The notes below the pieces were generated by a model. That model was not told the DNA's origin. It saw nothing but the letters and a program-made list of their open reading frames with translations, and did not search any database. Of a stretch of DNA of 64,000 nt, positions 22,305 to 35,621 are shown piece by piece. Each line of letters begins with the position of its first letter. Positions within the stretch are counted from its first letter, which is position 1. The stretch comes from Chrysaora quinquecirrha (taxonomy: Eukaryota > Cnidaria > Scyphozoa > Semaeostomeae > Pelagiidae). The stretch lies in NCBI GenBank assembly GCA_014526335.1, contig JACTAT010000002.1, positions 5,045,832 to 5,109,831 of the forward strand. The letters run 5' to 3'. The position numbers and the translations under genes were made by a program.

Positions 22305-25300
22305 ATGCTTTCTCTAGAAGATTTGTGCAACTACTTTTCATCCAACCATGGTAGTTTAGATCAGGTCAAGGCATTTTGCGCAGCCTTTCAAAGGGTTTGA
22401 GGTTAGACTAGAAAGTATGCTCCGCGCATGCAAGACATTCTGCATGTTTTTGCAGTTCTTTGCTCTTTTTTTCAATTGGCTGTGCAGCTGGTAAAACAAC
22501 AAAAGAACAATAGGTCACATGACATTTCTATTGTTTTCTGCTATGCACAGCACACACTACATTTTAAGGCCAACACGACTTGCACCAAGACATTTGATAG
22601 CCTGAGCAAAGTTGTTTTGAACAGGGGTGCCAGAAGCATGGGGGCAGCAGGGGCAGCTGCCTCCTGCCCTCGGAAAAAAAGCCAAATTATTTCATTTTCC
22701 TATTGTTTTGCCCTATAATTGTTGCTTCTGCCCCGCCAACCTGCATTGCTTTCGGCATCCTTGGTTTTAATAGCAACATATTTGTCTTTCCATTAGATTT
22801 CTGATTCCAAAGACGAATAACTCCAATGATCTCGGAAAGGCAAAAATGATGCAGAAAACATCAATGCCATTTCAAAATTGGAAAATGTGCCAGATGCTAA
22901 AAAAGATGGACAAGAAATGTTGGATGATAAATTAAATGATGCTAACTCAGAGACAACCAGTAGCAAGAGAAAAAAGAAAGAAAAGGGTCAAAATAAAAAG
23001 AGACCAAGAACAGTTCCTTTACAAATGGTTGCAGATAGACTATGCCCAAATTTATCAAGAAATAACACTGAATGTGACAATCTGGAAGCATGTCAGTATT
23101 CTCATGATATTAAAAAATATCTTGAAAATAAACCCAAAGACATTGCAAATGACTGTGTTAACTTTGCATTGACTGGCAAGTGTAATTATGGTTTGGAGTG
23201 TAGGTTTGCAGAGTGTCACATAACAGAAGATTTTAGAAATATTGTCAATTTGGAAAAGCAAAATTTGTTTTAAAAGTCCACCATCAATCAGCAATATTCT
23301 ACAGAAGGAGTTACAAACTGCACTTAGAAAGAAAAAGTATTTATTTCCGAAGACAGATAAATATCTGCAATCATTAAAAGTTAAAGGCAAAGGTAATGTC
23401 GTTAATTCTGGTATGGAAGACTCTACAAATACAAATGGCCTGGAAGTATCAACAAAAATGAATGATAATGTCACTTCCAATAAAGATGTCTTTACATCAC
23501 CAGCAAGGGAAAGAAAAGTTGTAAGTAAAATATCCTTTAATTGATGTTAATGTTGGATAAGTACTACTTTAGGATTATTGCAGATTTCAGTGGTGTAGCC
23601 AAATGGGGGTAAGGAAGGGGCAGTCTCACCTCCCCATTCATCCTCAAGATAGCCTTTGTATATAGGCTAAATCTTAGTTTAATGTGGCACAGGGTAAAAT
23701 TGGGTTATTTTTCCTTAAAACCACACCCATATTTTCCTTGACCACGCCCTTCTTTTGCTCCCCCCTCCCCCCAATGTTGGATGTCTGGCAATGCTGGAAG
23801 CATTTTAGTGTCAATATTTCAGAAAGCACAGTAGTATGTTGTCACAAAATTATTATGTAATAGCATAATTCAAATGTTCAGCCACCATCCACGAATCACC
23901 AGTTTCTTTCAACAGCACTGTAGCTTCAAAAGGGGATGACTTCTTCGCAATATGACATGGTTCATTTTTCTTTTTCAGGTGAATTTCTCTGACAAGCTCT
24001 ATCTTGCCCCATTGACCACAGTAAGTATCTTTATAATAGCATTACACACAATGCCATTTCGGCACTTTCTGATTGGTGCATTTCGATCCGCATCTGAGTC
24101 AATTGTTTTTGTCGTTTGGGAGGAGTTTCAGGCTAAAAAGCTTTCTTGTATGTCTTAATATAGTTCCACCATCGCTCGCAATTGTGAAGTTAGAAAAACT
24201 CAAAAAGCTATCTCTATAATGCAGAGTTTTATGCCCTGACCAAATGATCTAATAAAATCTGTATATTCCATGGTTGTCAATTAAAAATGTTTGATCACAG
24301 GTGGGCAATCTTCCGTTTCGAAGGATTTGCAAACAATTCGGTGCTGATATAACATGCAGTGAAATGGCAATGTCAACCAATTTGCTGCAAGGTCAGCAAT
24401 CAGAATGGGCTCTGTTGAAAAGACACCAAACGGAAGATGTATTTGGTGTACAGGTTAGTTAGCCTACCTAATTCATAGTTATATTTTTGCATTTGGTTTC
24501 TTTGTTTCGCTAGCTTAAATAGTCGAGTCAGTCGAGTTTTACACAGCTGAATCTTAAGTTTCAAGGCAACGATTGTTTCCTTTCTTCACATAATTTGAAG
24601 ATGTTCGAGATTTTGGTTTTATCAAAAGATCCGTATCTTTCAGGCATGATTCTGACACTATTTCATATTCATTGCATTTTCACGGGAACGCATCCAGATT
24701 GATCCGCTTTTCTAATGCGTACCCGTTTAACCGAAAAGCCTATCGTGAACTTTTAGGGAACCGGATCAACCATTGGTAACGCAGAACGGTATGGCACGAC
24801 TGTTTGTTCATTGTCAATTGTCATACTTTCTCAGCAACTGTATCAGGGTTTTTTTTAAGAAAAATTTAGAACTGCACACTATCCTTATACTGTAATAGGT
24901 GTAGAAAGTACAATTTACGAAGGTTGACGTAAATATAACTCAATGCACTCACATAGGGGGTATGGGTCATGCACGCCAAGAAAACTTCGTGATTAGAATA
25001 TGCTAAAAAAAACTATGAGACAAGGCCAGTTTGCCGACTAAAGCAAAAAAATATACCGTTGATTAATTGGTATAGGGCAACAAGTACTTGAAAATAATGT
25101 GAAATGTGTTTTATGCCAATTTCTGCACTGCACAATGTATCTTTTAGAACTGCACAAAAATTGTTAGAACTGCACATTATGTGTAGAACTGCACGTTAAA
25201 AAAAACCCTGAACTGTATTATTTGTTGAGTTATAAACCTAAGCCACACAACTAAACCTTTTCGTAGCATGAACTGCAATATGGAAGCTGCAAAAAGCAGC

Positions 25301-25724
25301 TAGATGCAAGCAAGCGGGCAATACTTATTTGTCCACGCATGTCAGAGGTTCTGGAAGTTATATACACCTGACCGGATACTGCAGCCTATCCTACCTACCC
25401 TGGGTACTCATTAATCACATCTGTAGGATGGAAAGCTGAGTTTACTGCCGGCTTGTGCTTCATGGTGTCAGTGGGATTGGAGTAACCTTTACCCCAAGCC
25501 TAGAAAGAAAAGGCAAGAAAGATTATCATAACAATACGTAATTCTTTCTTGATGGCATTTATTTATTGATAGTTATATTTTACCGCAGGTTTGTGGTTCA
25601 TTCCCAGACACAATGTCAAGATGTGCAGAGATGTTGAACCAAGAAGCAGAGATGGATTTTATTGATATTAACATTGGGTGTCCTATTGATCTTGTTTTTA
25701 AAAAGGTTTGTCTTTGCTTGATCG

Positions 25725-25758
<34 letters not shown>

Positions 25759-28700
25759 TGATTGATTGTTTGTTTGATTGATTGATTAAATGACTGAGTG
25801 ATTGTTTTATTGTTTTATCGTTTGTTTGATTGTATGATTGTTTGCTTGATCGATTGATTGATTAGTTGAATGATTGTTTGATTGATTGATTGATTGATTG
25901 ACTGAGTGATTGTTTGATTGTTTGGTTGATTGGTTGTTTGATTAATTGATTGATTGAATGATTGTGTGATTGATTGTTTGGTTGATTGGTTGTTTGATTA
26001 ATTGATTGATTGAATGATTGTGTGATTGATTGTTTGGTTGATTGGTTGTTTGATTAATTGATTGATTGAATGATTGTTTGATTGATTGATTGATTGATTG
26101 ATTGACTGAGTGATTGTTTGATTGTTTGGTTGATTGGTTGTTTGATTAATTGATTGATTGAATGATTGTGTGATTGATTGTTTGGTTGATTGGTTGTTTG
26201 ATTAATTGATTGATTGAATGATTGTGTGATTGATTGCTTGGTTGATTGGTTGTTTGATTAATTGATTGATTGAATGATTGTTTGATTGATTGATTGATTG
26301 ATTGATTGACTGAGTGAGTGTTTGATTGTTTGGTTGATTGGTTGTTTGATTGATTGAATGATTGTGTGATTGATTGTTTGGTTGATTGGTTGTTTGATTA
26401 ATTGATTGATTGTTTGGTTGATTGGTTGTTTGATTAATTGATTGATTGAATGATTGTGTGATTGATTGTTTGGTTGATTGGTTGTTTGATTAATTGATTG
26501 ATTGAATGATTGTGTGATTGATTGTTTGGTTGATTGGTTGTTTGATTAATTGATTGATTGAATGATTGTGTGATTGATTGTTTGGTTGATTGGTTGTTTG
26601 ATTAATTGATTGATTGAATGATTGTTTGATTGATTGATTGATTGATTGATTGACTGAGTGATTGTTTGATTGTTTGGTTGATTGGTTGTTTGATTAATTG
26701 ATTGATTGAATGATTGTGTGATTGATTGTTTGGTTGATTGGTTGTTTGATTAATTGATTGATTGAATGATTGTGTGATTGATTGTTTGGTTGATTGGTTG
26801 TTTGATTAATTGATTGATTGAATGATTGTGTGATTGATTGTTTGGTTGATTGGTTGTTTGATTAATTGATTGATTGAATGATTGTGTGATTGATTGTTTG
26901 GTTGATTGGTTGTTTGATTAATTGATTGATTGAATGATTGTGTGATTGATTGTTTGGTTGATTGGTTGTTTGATTAATTGATTGATTGAATGATTGTGTG
27001 ATTGATTGTTTGGTTGATTGGTTGTTTGATTAATTGATTGATTGCATGACTGAGTGATTGTTTGATTGTTTGATTGATCGAATTGATTGATTGATAGATT
27101 GATTGCTTTATCAGTTCGCGACAACAACACAGTTTATACAACTGAATAACATATTCCCATCGTACTTTCTCAAAAATAACTTAATTTCTATCTAAAGTTA
27201 GAAAAAAAAGCAAATTTAAATGAGTTTGGTGTAATACTTAGTATTGAAACGTATTTCAGGACTAGGAACAGTATAAAGAACTTTCAGCCTTATTTTGTTA
27301 GAAGTGTAAGGAACTCAAGCCTCAAGTCAGGCGAGAAACAGTATTGCTTTATTAACCTATTGATTGGTTAGTTAATTTCCTCATTTTCTCCTTGCATTCA
27401 CAGTCGTCTGTTTGAAAATCTCCAAATGTTCAGATGCCTTTGTTTTTTACGTTTTAGGGTGGAGGATGTGCATTGATGGGTCGAATGAACAAGCTTGAAC
27501 AAATTGTCAAGGGAATGGTCGAGGTACACAACATTGATGAAGTTTTATAAAGATCATACAGATCATATATATAGTATATATTCATACGTTGATATCAATT
27601 TTTTTAATCCGAGACGTGAATTATAGCAGAGTGAAGCAGACACATTATTGTTCACCTATATAGGAAGTAAGCAAGCAAGTAAGCAGTCCTTATTGGTTAA
27701 CACAGGTTAAAGGTTCTGGCAACATTCAGCTTGTGCCTCAAGACTGATACTTTTATACAATGAATACCCTGGGTACTCATTTACTGACCTCGCAAGGGTG
27801 GACAGCTGAGTTGAGTGAAGGCTTGCGCAAAATTGCCCTACAAAATTCGGACCAATAACCTGCCCATCGTAGGCCCAACGCCCTGCTTACTCTGCACACA
27901 ATGGCTTGAATCTCGTCAGTTGTTGGATTCCATTGGTGGAAGCATCTATCCTAGTATTTTCTGTTCATGAGAAATATATATAGGGTACTGATGGTATGAT
28001 ATGGTATGGTATTGTATGGTATGGTATGGTATGCTATGGTATGGTATGGTATGGTATGGTATTTTATGGTATAGTATGGTACTATATATATGGTAAATGT
28101 GTGTAGTATATATACACTGAGCAGGGCTTAACATAGCCAATTCACAAAACAAACGGGAGGAGAGCCTTCTGCATGACTTGAAGAGTTACTAGGCTCTTTA
28201 GCTCAGTGGAATGGTCGTTGGTATCTGTTCATCCCTCTAGGTTTGCCATTTCTCGAAAATTCTATTTAATGTTTGCAATGTTGTACTCGTTTAGGTATCA
28301 GACGTGCCAATAACTGTGAAAATGAGAACTGGAATCTATGAAAAGACCTCCACTGCTCATAATGTTATTCCAAAGATTAGAGACTGGGGAGCATCTCTAG
28401 TAACAGTTAGTATATTTCATTTCAAAATTGTTAATCGACATCTATACACACTGTTTTCAATAATCACCTAGGCATTAGCCCACCCCTGCGGGGCATCGAC
28501 CATAAAAATCAAAATTGAATTGAATTGAATTGGTTATTTAACCATGCGCACATGTTAGACATTAGTCATCAATTCAATTCATTTCAAAAATTGTAAGAAT
28601 TTCTGAACTCATTTCAAGACTCTCATAACAAGCTACCTTCGTGCTAAGTTTTATGGCGTAACTCTAAGCCACTTGGTTTTCAAATGGGGCAGGGGGTAAT

Positions 28701-31700
28701 TTTTCAAGAGATTGAACCATATTTCAAAATGTAACATAACAGAAAGATGTTTGGACTTGGAGAGTCTGTCACTTGAGCATAGAATCAACGATATTGCTCT
28801 TTACTGTATATATCTTAGTATATTTTTATTTTGACCATCGCCAAGATTAACCCTTTCCCTCCTGGAGGGACCATATTTTCCATTGATAAACACTGTAAAA
28901 CGTGATATTGTCAGGGGTAAATGCATGATATATTATTGGATTTATATTAGTTATTTTCTTTGAAGCTATCTGCTTTCAACTAACTATCTTGGTCTTTGCT
29001 ACCCCCTGAAAAACTTGCAGTCATATAGATTTAAGCTGTTACATGAAAATAAATCAGGGTGGGAAAAGGTTAATTAAAAGGTCTTTTATTTTGTTTCTTT
29101 AGCTTCATGGAAGATCTAGAGAACAAAGATATACGAGAACGGCTGATTGGGATTATATAGCAACATGTGCTGAAGCTGCCAAACCTATGCCATTATTTGG
29201 TATGTGCATCCGTCAACCGTAAACTTATTACTTGAGTCCCAGTTACCGCTCATGAGACCGAGGCTAGCACTAAAATGAGATTGCTCAAACTGGCCTATCA
29301 CCAACCTCGTCCCCAGGCCCCAAATCGAATTTCCTCAAATCTCAACCGGCAAATCGATTTTGGTCCTGGTACCGGCCACTAAATCTGCCAAAATACTAAC
29401 AATTTAAAAAAAAAAGTTGTAGATTCCAAAAGCAGATTTCTTAGAAAGGAAATGCAAAGAATTTCATTGATAACTGTAAGGCAAGATACAATATCTCATG
29501 TAGCATCATTTTTTGGTTTTTATAGATGTTTTTTACATAGTTTTCGGCCTATTTTGGTGTGAAATTTTGAAGAAACTGTGACATCACTTAATATTTCTAT
29601 TGTTTGAACAGCCATTCAAATTGCGAATAGACAAGGCCGATACCAGGGTCGAATATGGACAGCGGAGTTTCACGTAGAGGCCTATTCACCCTGGGGACAA
29701 GGCTGGCCTATCACTACGCTTAGGCCCTGGCCAAATGATCAGACATTGTAGTTGTAGTGGGGTGTCGTGGTATCGGGGGAGCGAAAATTAAAAACTCAGG
29801 CAATAGGTCTACGTCATCCGTACATCATAGTAACCTTGTGGCCTGGTAACCTCTGCATATTAACCACTTGTTCACTTGTCCAACAATTTTTCTGACATTT
29901 TGAACAATGTTTGTTAGATAAGATTGAAAACTGTAAATGAGAAAAGAACACTTTCTGTCTACAAACGGAACTGAACGAGAGAGAGAGAAAATAACTGGCC
30001 TTTTGATGTGGACAGATTCCAAAACGCTTAGATGAAACTTTGGTTTTCAAAACACAATACCAATCTAGCTTCACTTCTCTGATTGGTGCATTTCGATCCG
30101 CATTTGGGTATAAATTCTGCCTCAGCCGATTGTTTCGGTCTGTTTCTGACGTTTATACTCGGAGGATTGTCAGGCGAAAAAAGCTTTTAAGTATGTCCAG
30201 AGCTATTGCTGCTGTTTTTCGCAATTTTAACTTCTACTGATCGTCAATTCTTAGATGCAACGCAAAGCTAATTTCGTGTAGTATTGCTCATGAATTTTTC
30301 AATATGTTCCTGCAGGAAATGGGGATATTTTGTCATTTGAAGATGCAAACAGAAGAAGACAAAGCACGGGGGTTTCCGGTCTCATGATTGCAAGGTAGAA
30401 ACATATAAAACCTAGAAGTAAAATTACTTGTATCGGAAAATCAGAGGTGTTTTCGAATTGAGCCGGCCCTGTAGAGAAATTAAGCTTAGGGCTCCAGGCC
30501 CTGGGGTTCAAATCTGGCCAAAATCACTTGCCAGATGCCAAAAATCAACTCAACTATCCTGTTTGCCATTCATGAGAATATACGTAGATAAGTATGGTGT
30601 CAAAGAAGGCTTTGCCGAAACACAAAGCAAAACAAAAGGAGAATCGTGGGCTGTATGAGTTGGGGGTTATTCAGCGATTTCCGAGTGCTATCCCCGAAGC
30701 TATGAGGCTAATGCAAGCAAAATTCCCCAGCATGCTTTCCCCTTCTCTAAAGCGTTCTGTTAAGAGGTTTTGAGAAGGATAGGGGGCGAATAGATGGTTA
30801 AAAATCAAATCACTCTAGAAATCAAAAACAAGCATGAAAACAGATCGAAGTGTTCTAGTAGAAAAGCGTGTATGAGTCCGATTCTCCGCTTTAATTACAC
30901 TCTTTTTTTTTCATAAGCAACTTGACTTTCGTCCAGCCCTCAAAGTTGCTTAAAATTTTAGACATTTCAGCCCTCAAAGTTGCTTAAACGTTGTTTAACA
31001 TTTTTTGTACCTACTAACCACCCCTGATTTCGCGGATCAAAATCGTCATCTGTTAGGCCTACAACATGACTTTTGGGAGACAGTAAGTGGGAAAACGTTA
31101 GGTAACGAACTTCAACATGCAAAACATAAGAACAAAGAACAATTTCCTAACACAAGAAAGAGAATAAGCTTGATTGTTTGACTTCTTAGTTGCTTACAGT
31201 AGTTCAATTGAGCTCTCAAGTTGCTTAATGTTAAGGTCAGTTCAGCCCTAGTTGCTTATTGAGCGGTGGCTTATTAAAAAAAAAAGTGTAGTTTTTTTTC
31301 TCTCTCCTTTTCTAGAGGTGCTTTAATCAAGCCTTGGATTTTTACTGAAATAAAGGAGCAGAGGTTTGTCGAGAAATTTAAATCCTTGTGCTGGCAAATT
31401 TATCATTATTTACCCAAAAGTTTTTCGTATGCTTTCTGAGAATCGTCAAATATCAGGTCAAGATTGCGAAATGAGAATGGAATATTATACTGGAGTGGGT
31501 GGCCAAGCTTCTCGGTCAGTACTTGTTAGACAGCTGAAGTTAAGCTTGGTCTTGTGAGGTCAGCATCTGGATGGGTGACTTTCCTGATGGATGACTAAAC
31601 AACTCACTCTACCGTCCTTCTGAAGGGATGTTAAACTAGAGGTCCCATGCCTGGATGCGGCATACATAGTAGGCCTAAACTAGCTGAAAAAAACCTAGAA

Positions 31701-34700
31701 ATAACAACCTAAAGTAACAACAACAATAACAAAAATATACTTTGTTTGATATCCGTAAGCGTTTAAAGAATCTTGTAGGTCACGAAAATTAACATATAGA
31801 TACGTAGAATAACAGTTGTTTCAAAATCATTTGCGCTGTTTAGTGGGCGTTATCATTGTAACGAGCGAATTTGATTGCGAATGCCACGTTAAGACCCTAT
31901 GAGCTGGGATTCAGCAGATGGAAGAGAGATTAAATTTAAGGATCCCATTCTTCTTCGCAGCTCCGCCCACTCAAACTATCAGTTGGGAGCTATATCGTTC
32001 AGAAGCATCTGCTTTGCATGGAAAGATCTTTCATCCTTTCGCAATCCAAGCAGCTTTTCTCTTACGACCTGCAGCTAGAAGTAAACTTTATTATTCTACA
32101 AAAGTGGGGTCTTCTGAGGGTCGCTTAGGGGTTCTTAGAGGGAACATGGTGTATCCCCCACTTTTCTAGAATATGGCCCTCGAGAATTTTCCAAAAACGT
32201 TGTAAAACTCATGGGGGGGGGGGCAAAAAGGGCGTTTCCCCGCATTTGCGAGAGTTTGAAGGGCGTGGTCTGAAAATTTTTCCCCGGACCCCCCACCCCC
32301 GACTACTTTAGACCTGGATACGCCACTACGATGGGAACATGCCAAATGTATCAATTGGACATGGCCAAAATTAAAAGGGAAACGAGGGATCAGGTAAAAT
32401 CCTCCCTACCAATCTGCTTGACTATCGAAAATGTACGAGAATATTGAAAATGTAAGCCTCCTGGACGACCCTCCTTTCTTATCAAGGAATTTTTTGTCAG
32501 AAAGCCTTATAACTGCAGTGTATTTGTTTACAATAGCTGTAGTCCCATTTCTCCGAAAAATGGCACATTCCGTACCACTACATATGGGAGTTAAAGAGCT
32601 CGATCTGCTTCTTAATAACTCTATCTAATCGAGTTAACTCTTCAGTTTTTAAAAACTCGACCTGCATCTTTCTAGCTCTGTCTAATTGAGCTAATTCTTT
32701 AGTTGTTTACAAACTCCTCTATCCTAATAATATTTGTGCATTCGCAAATATTGCTGGTTTTCTACAGCCTGAAATTATTTGTATTTACAAACTTGATGCA
32801 TTACAATTGCTCAATTTGATGCGAAACTCAATTCATGGTATAATGAATTTCTTGTTTGCTTTATTCGTTGTCTATTAAAATGTAGAGTGTACCTTGAATC
32901 GAACTGGTAATAAGAAACCCTGCTATCACAGAATTAAATACTGAATTATTTATCCAAAAGCATGGAATAACTCATAGTCTATTGAACTTATTTTTTTATT
33001 TTCGTAGGCACTGGGATATATCTTCAAGTGAGCGGTTCGATATACTTAAAGAATACGTCAATTACGGACTCGAACACTGGGGATCAGACCATAAGGTTCG
33101 ATTACCTGACCCTTCTCATTACTAGTTTCAACTACTCTCCACTCTCCTATAGTGCTCCCAAACCGTTTAATTGTTTGAAAGTTTTCCACACAAGACACTC
33201 TTATTCCAACCCCATCAAATTTATCAACATTTAGAAACATTTTGTTCGCGGTCCTTCGTGATCGAAAAAGCGAAAATTTGAAAAGTAAAGGATTGGAATT
33301 ATGTTGATCTTCATTGGGTTTCTCCCTTTGATTCATGAATCATTCGAATTTTTTCCAAACTCAAAACATCGAAAATTCTCAGTTCTCTAACTCCCATCTA
33401 TTCCGACTGTAAACGTTCAGACATCTTTCCAAACCTCGCTACTTCTCAAGTCCCTCCCCCCCTACAGTTTGAGACCTGAAAGCTGGTAAGCCCCTACAGT
33501 TGGGGACCTGGAAAAACTGGTAGATTTGCGGGTAGATATCTTCACTTTCTCTGTTGTTTGCTTCGTCATATCTTGACCACGCTTTTTTGCGTCGACTCTT
33601 TGATATCAGTAAGCCACGTCTAAGGCTAATCCAGCTTTTAGTTTTTGAAGAAGGATAGATTGACTAGGCCATTCCTGGGATTCGTAACAGCATTTAATGA
33701 TCTGGCGTTCTGAATCTTAAAAAAGCTTAAAAATTGAGGATTCTAGATTGGCTAAAATATGATTGTAGGCCGTCATCTTTAGAAGAGGCTAGCAGAAGCT
33801 TGCTAGATACACAGCCCTCCTGGATCAGCCCCTGCTCCTTGGCCACGAGGTTCCACTCTCATCTACTTTTCCTGTCGATAGTTCTTCGCAACTTATCAGC
33901 TCCTGGTATCTAAAGTTTGATTCCAGCACCCTCTTTTTTCTTAAACCTGCAAATGAACATAAAACCCTTTTACTGCCTTCTGTTATTCTGAATCAGTAAG
34001 TTTTGACTGATCGAGTCATTTTTTGACCACGAGAACATTGATTAGTTGTTAGTTTGATTAATTGATTGATTGATTGCTAGATTCATTTATTGAGCAACAT
34101 ATAGAAATGATAGTAACTATAGTTATAATTTGGTCGATTGCTATTTTATGTGCTTGATTCCGTACTTTGTTGATTTTTTAATTTTCATGATTCAGTGATT
34201 GATTCATCGATTTATTGTTCCATTGATTGATTGATTGTTTGGTTGATTGAGCGATTGATTGATTATTTGATTATTTAATCGATTGATTCATTGATTAATT
34301 GATTGATTGCTTGATGGATTGATTGATTCGTTGATTCATTGATTCATTGATTCATTGATTCATTGATTGATTGTTTTGTTGATTGAGCGATTGATTGATT
34401 ATTTGATTATTTAATCGATTGATTAATTGATTGATTGCTTGATGGATTGATTGATTCGTTGATTCATTGATTGATTGATTGATTGTTTTGTTGATTGAGC
34501 GATTGATTGATTATTTGATTATTTAATCGATTGATTAATTGATTAATTGATTGATTGCTTGATGGATTGATTGATTCGTTGATTCATTGATTCATTGATT
34601 GATTGATTGATTGTTTTGTTGATTGAGTGATTGATTGATTATTTGATTATTTAATCGATTGATTCATTGATTAATTGATTGATTGCTTGTTGGATTGATT

Positions 34701-35590
34701 GATTGATTCGTTGATTAATTGATTCATTGATTGATTGACTGATTGAATGATTGATTGATTGATGGAGTGATTGATTGGATTTTTCTTCAATTTTGCCCCC
34801 TTCCCTCCTTGAAAAGTGTTGAAAACAACATGAAACACCAAGAAAGTGACAGTGTGGCAACTTATAAAACGCACAACATTGAAACAGGGGAAGGGGGTAG
34901 TGGCACTCTCAAAGCAAAAATTGTCTCCGTATTTTGTTCAGGATTGTAGTCAGCAAGCTTTCATTTTTTATTTGTTTTTCTTTATTTTTTTCTTGATGAT
35001 ATGACCCTTTCTCTTTTTTTGAATCAGGGAGTGGAAAATACTCGAAGATTTCTTCTGGAATGGCTTTCATTCTTACACAGGTGATCAACGCAATTTTGAT
35101 AAATAAGTGAATATTTTTTATATAAAAATTTTTAGCTCTTTCCCATTCAGTCATTAAGGGGACAGGGAAGCTTTGAGGTTTCTCGATTTTTCATCAAATT
35201 TATTGGTTCTCTAAAATGATTGTCATCTGTCTGTAATCTAGTAAATATATTCTGACTTATCAAGGCTGTTTCTGATACCGTATTAGACATGATAGTCACC
35301 ACTTATCATGACAAGCCTTTGATATTTCGTTTCGTTTGGCAAAGTTTCGGGAGAGAGAAATGTGGTTTCTTGTCTATTTATTGCAAAGGTCGGATCGAAA
35401 GGTGTGAAATTAACCGGACCTGCGAGGAAGCTCGGAATTTTTTGGCGCTCAATTTCTAAAATTTGTGGCGCCAAAATTGCGTTCAGTGCAACTTTTGATG
35501 TTATTCAACCAGATTCTGGGATTGAGTAAGTCTGTAATCTAATTCGAATCCTATAATTGTAGTGTGCAACTTCTGGAAAATCATATATCA

Positions 35591-35621
<31 letters not shown>

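Noticed and set aside
26918..27130. Minus-strand frame rich in Asn-Gln-Ser-Ile
   Set aside because: It is a readout of the ATTG satellite; the 4-bp word keeps all frames open.
27985..28085. Possible CRISPR-like or other regular array
   Set aside because: It is a simple ATGGT microsatellite with no spacers, in a eukaryotic intron.
31494..31665. Functional 5S rRNA gene
   Set aside because: Only the internal-promoter half matches; the 5' half and terminator are absent.
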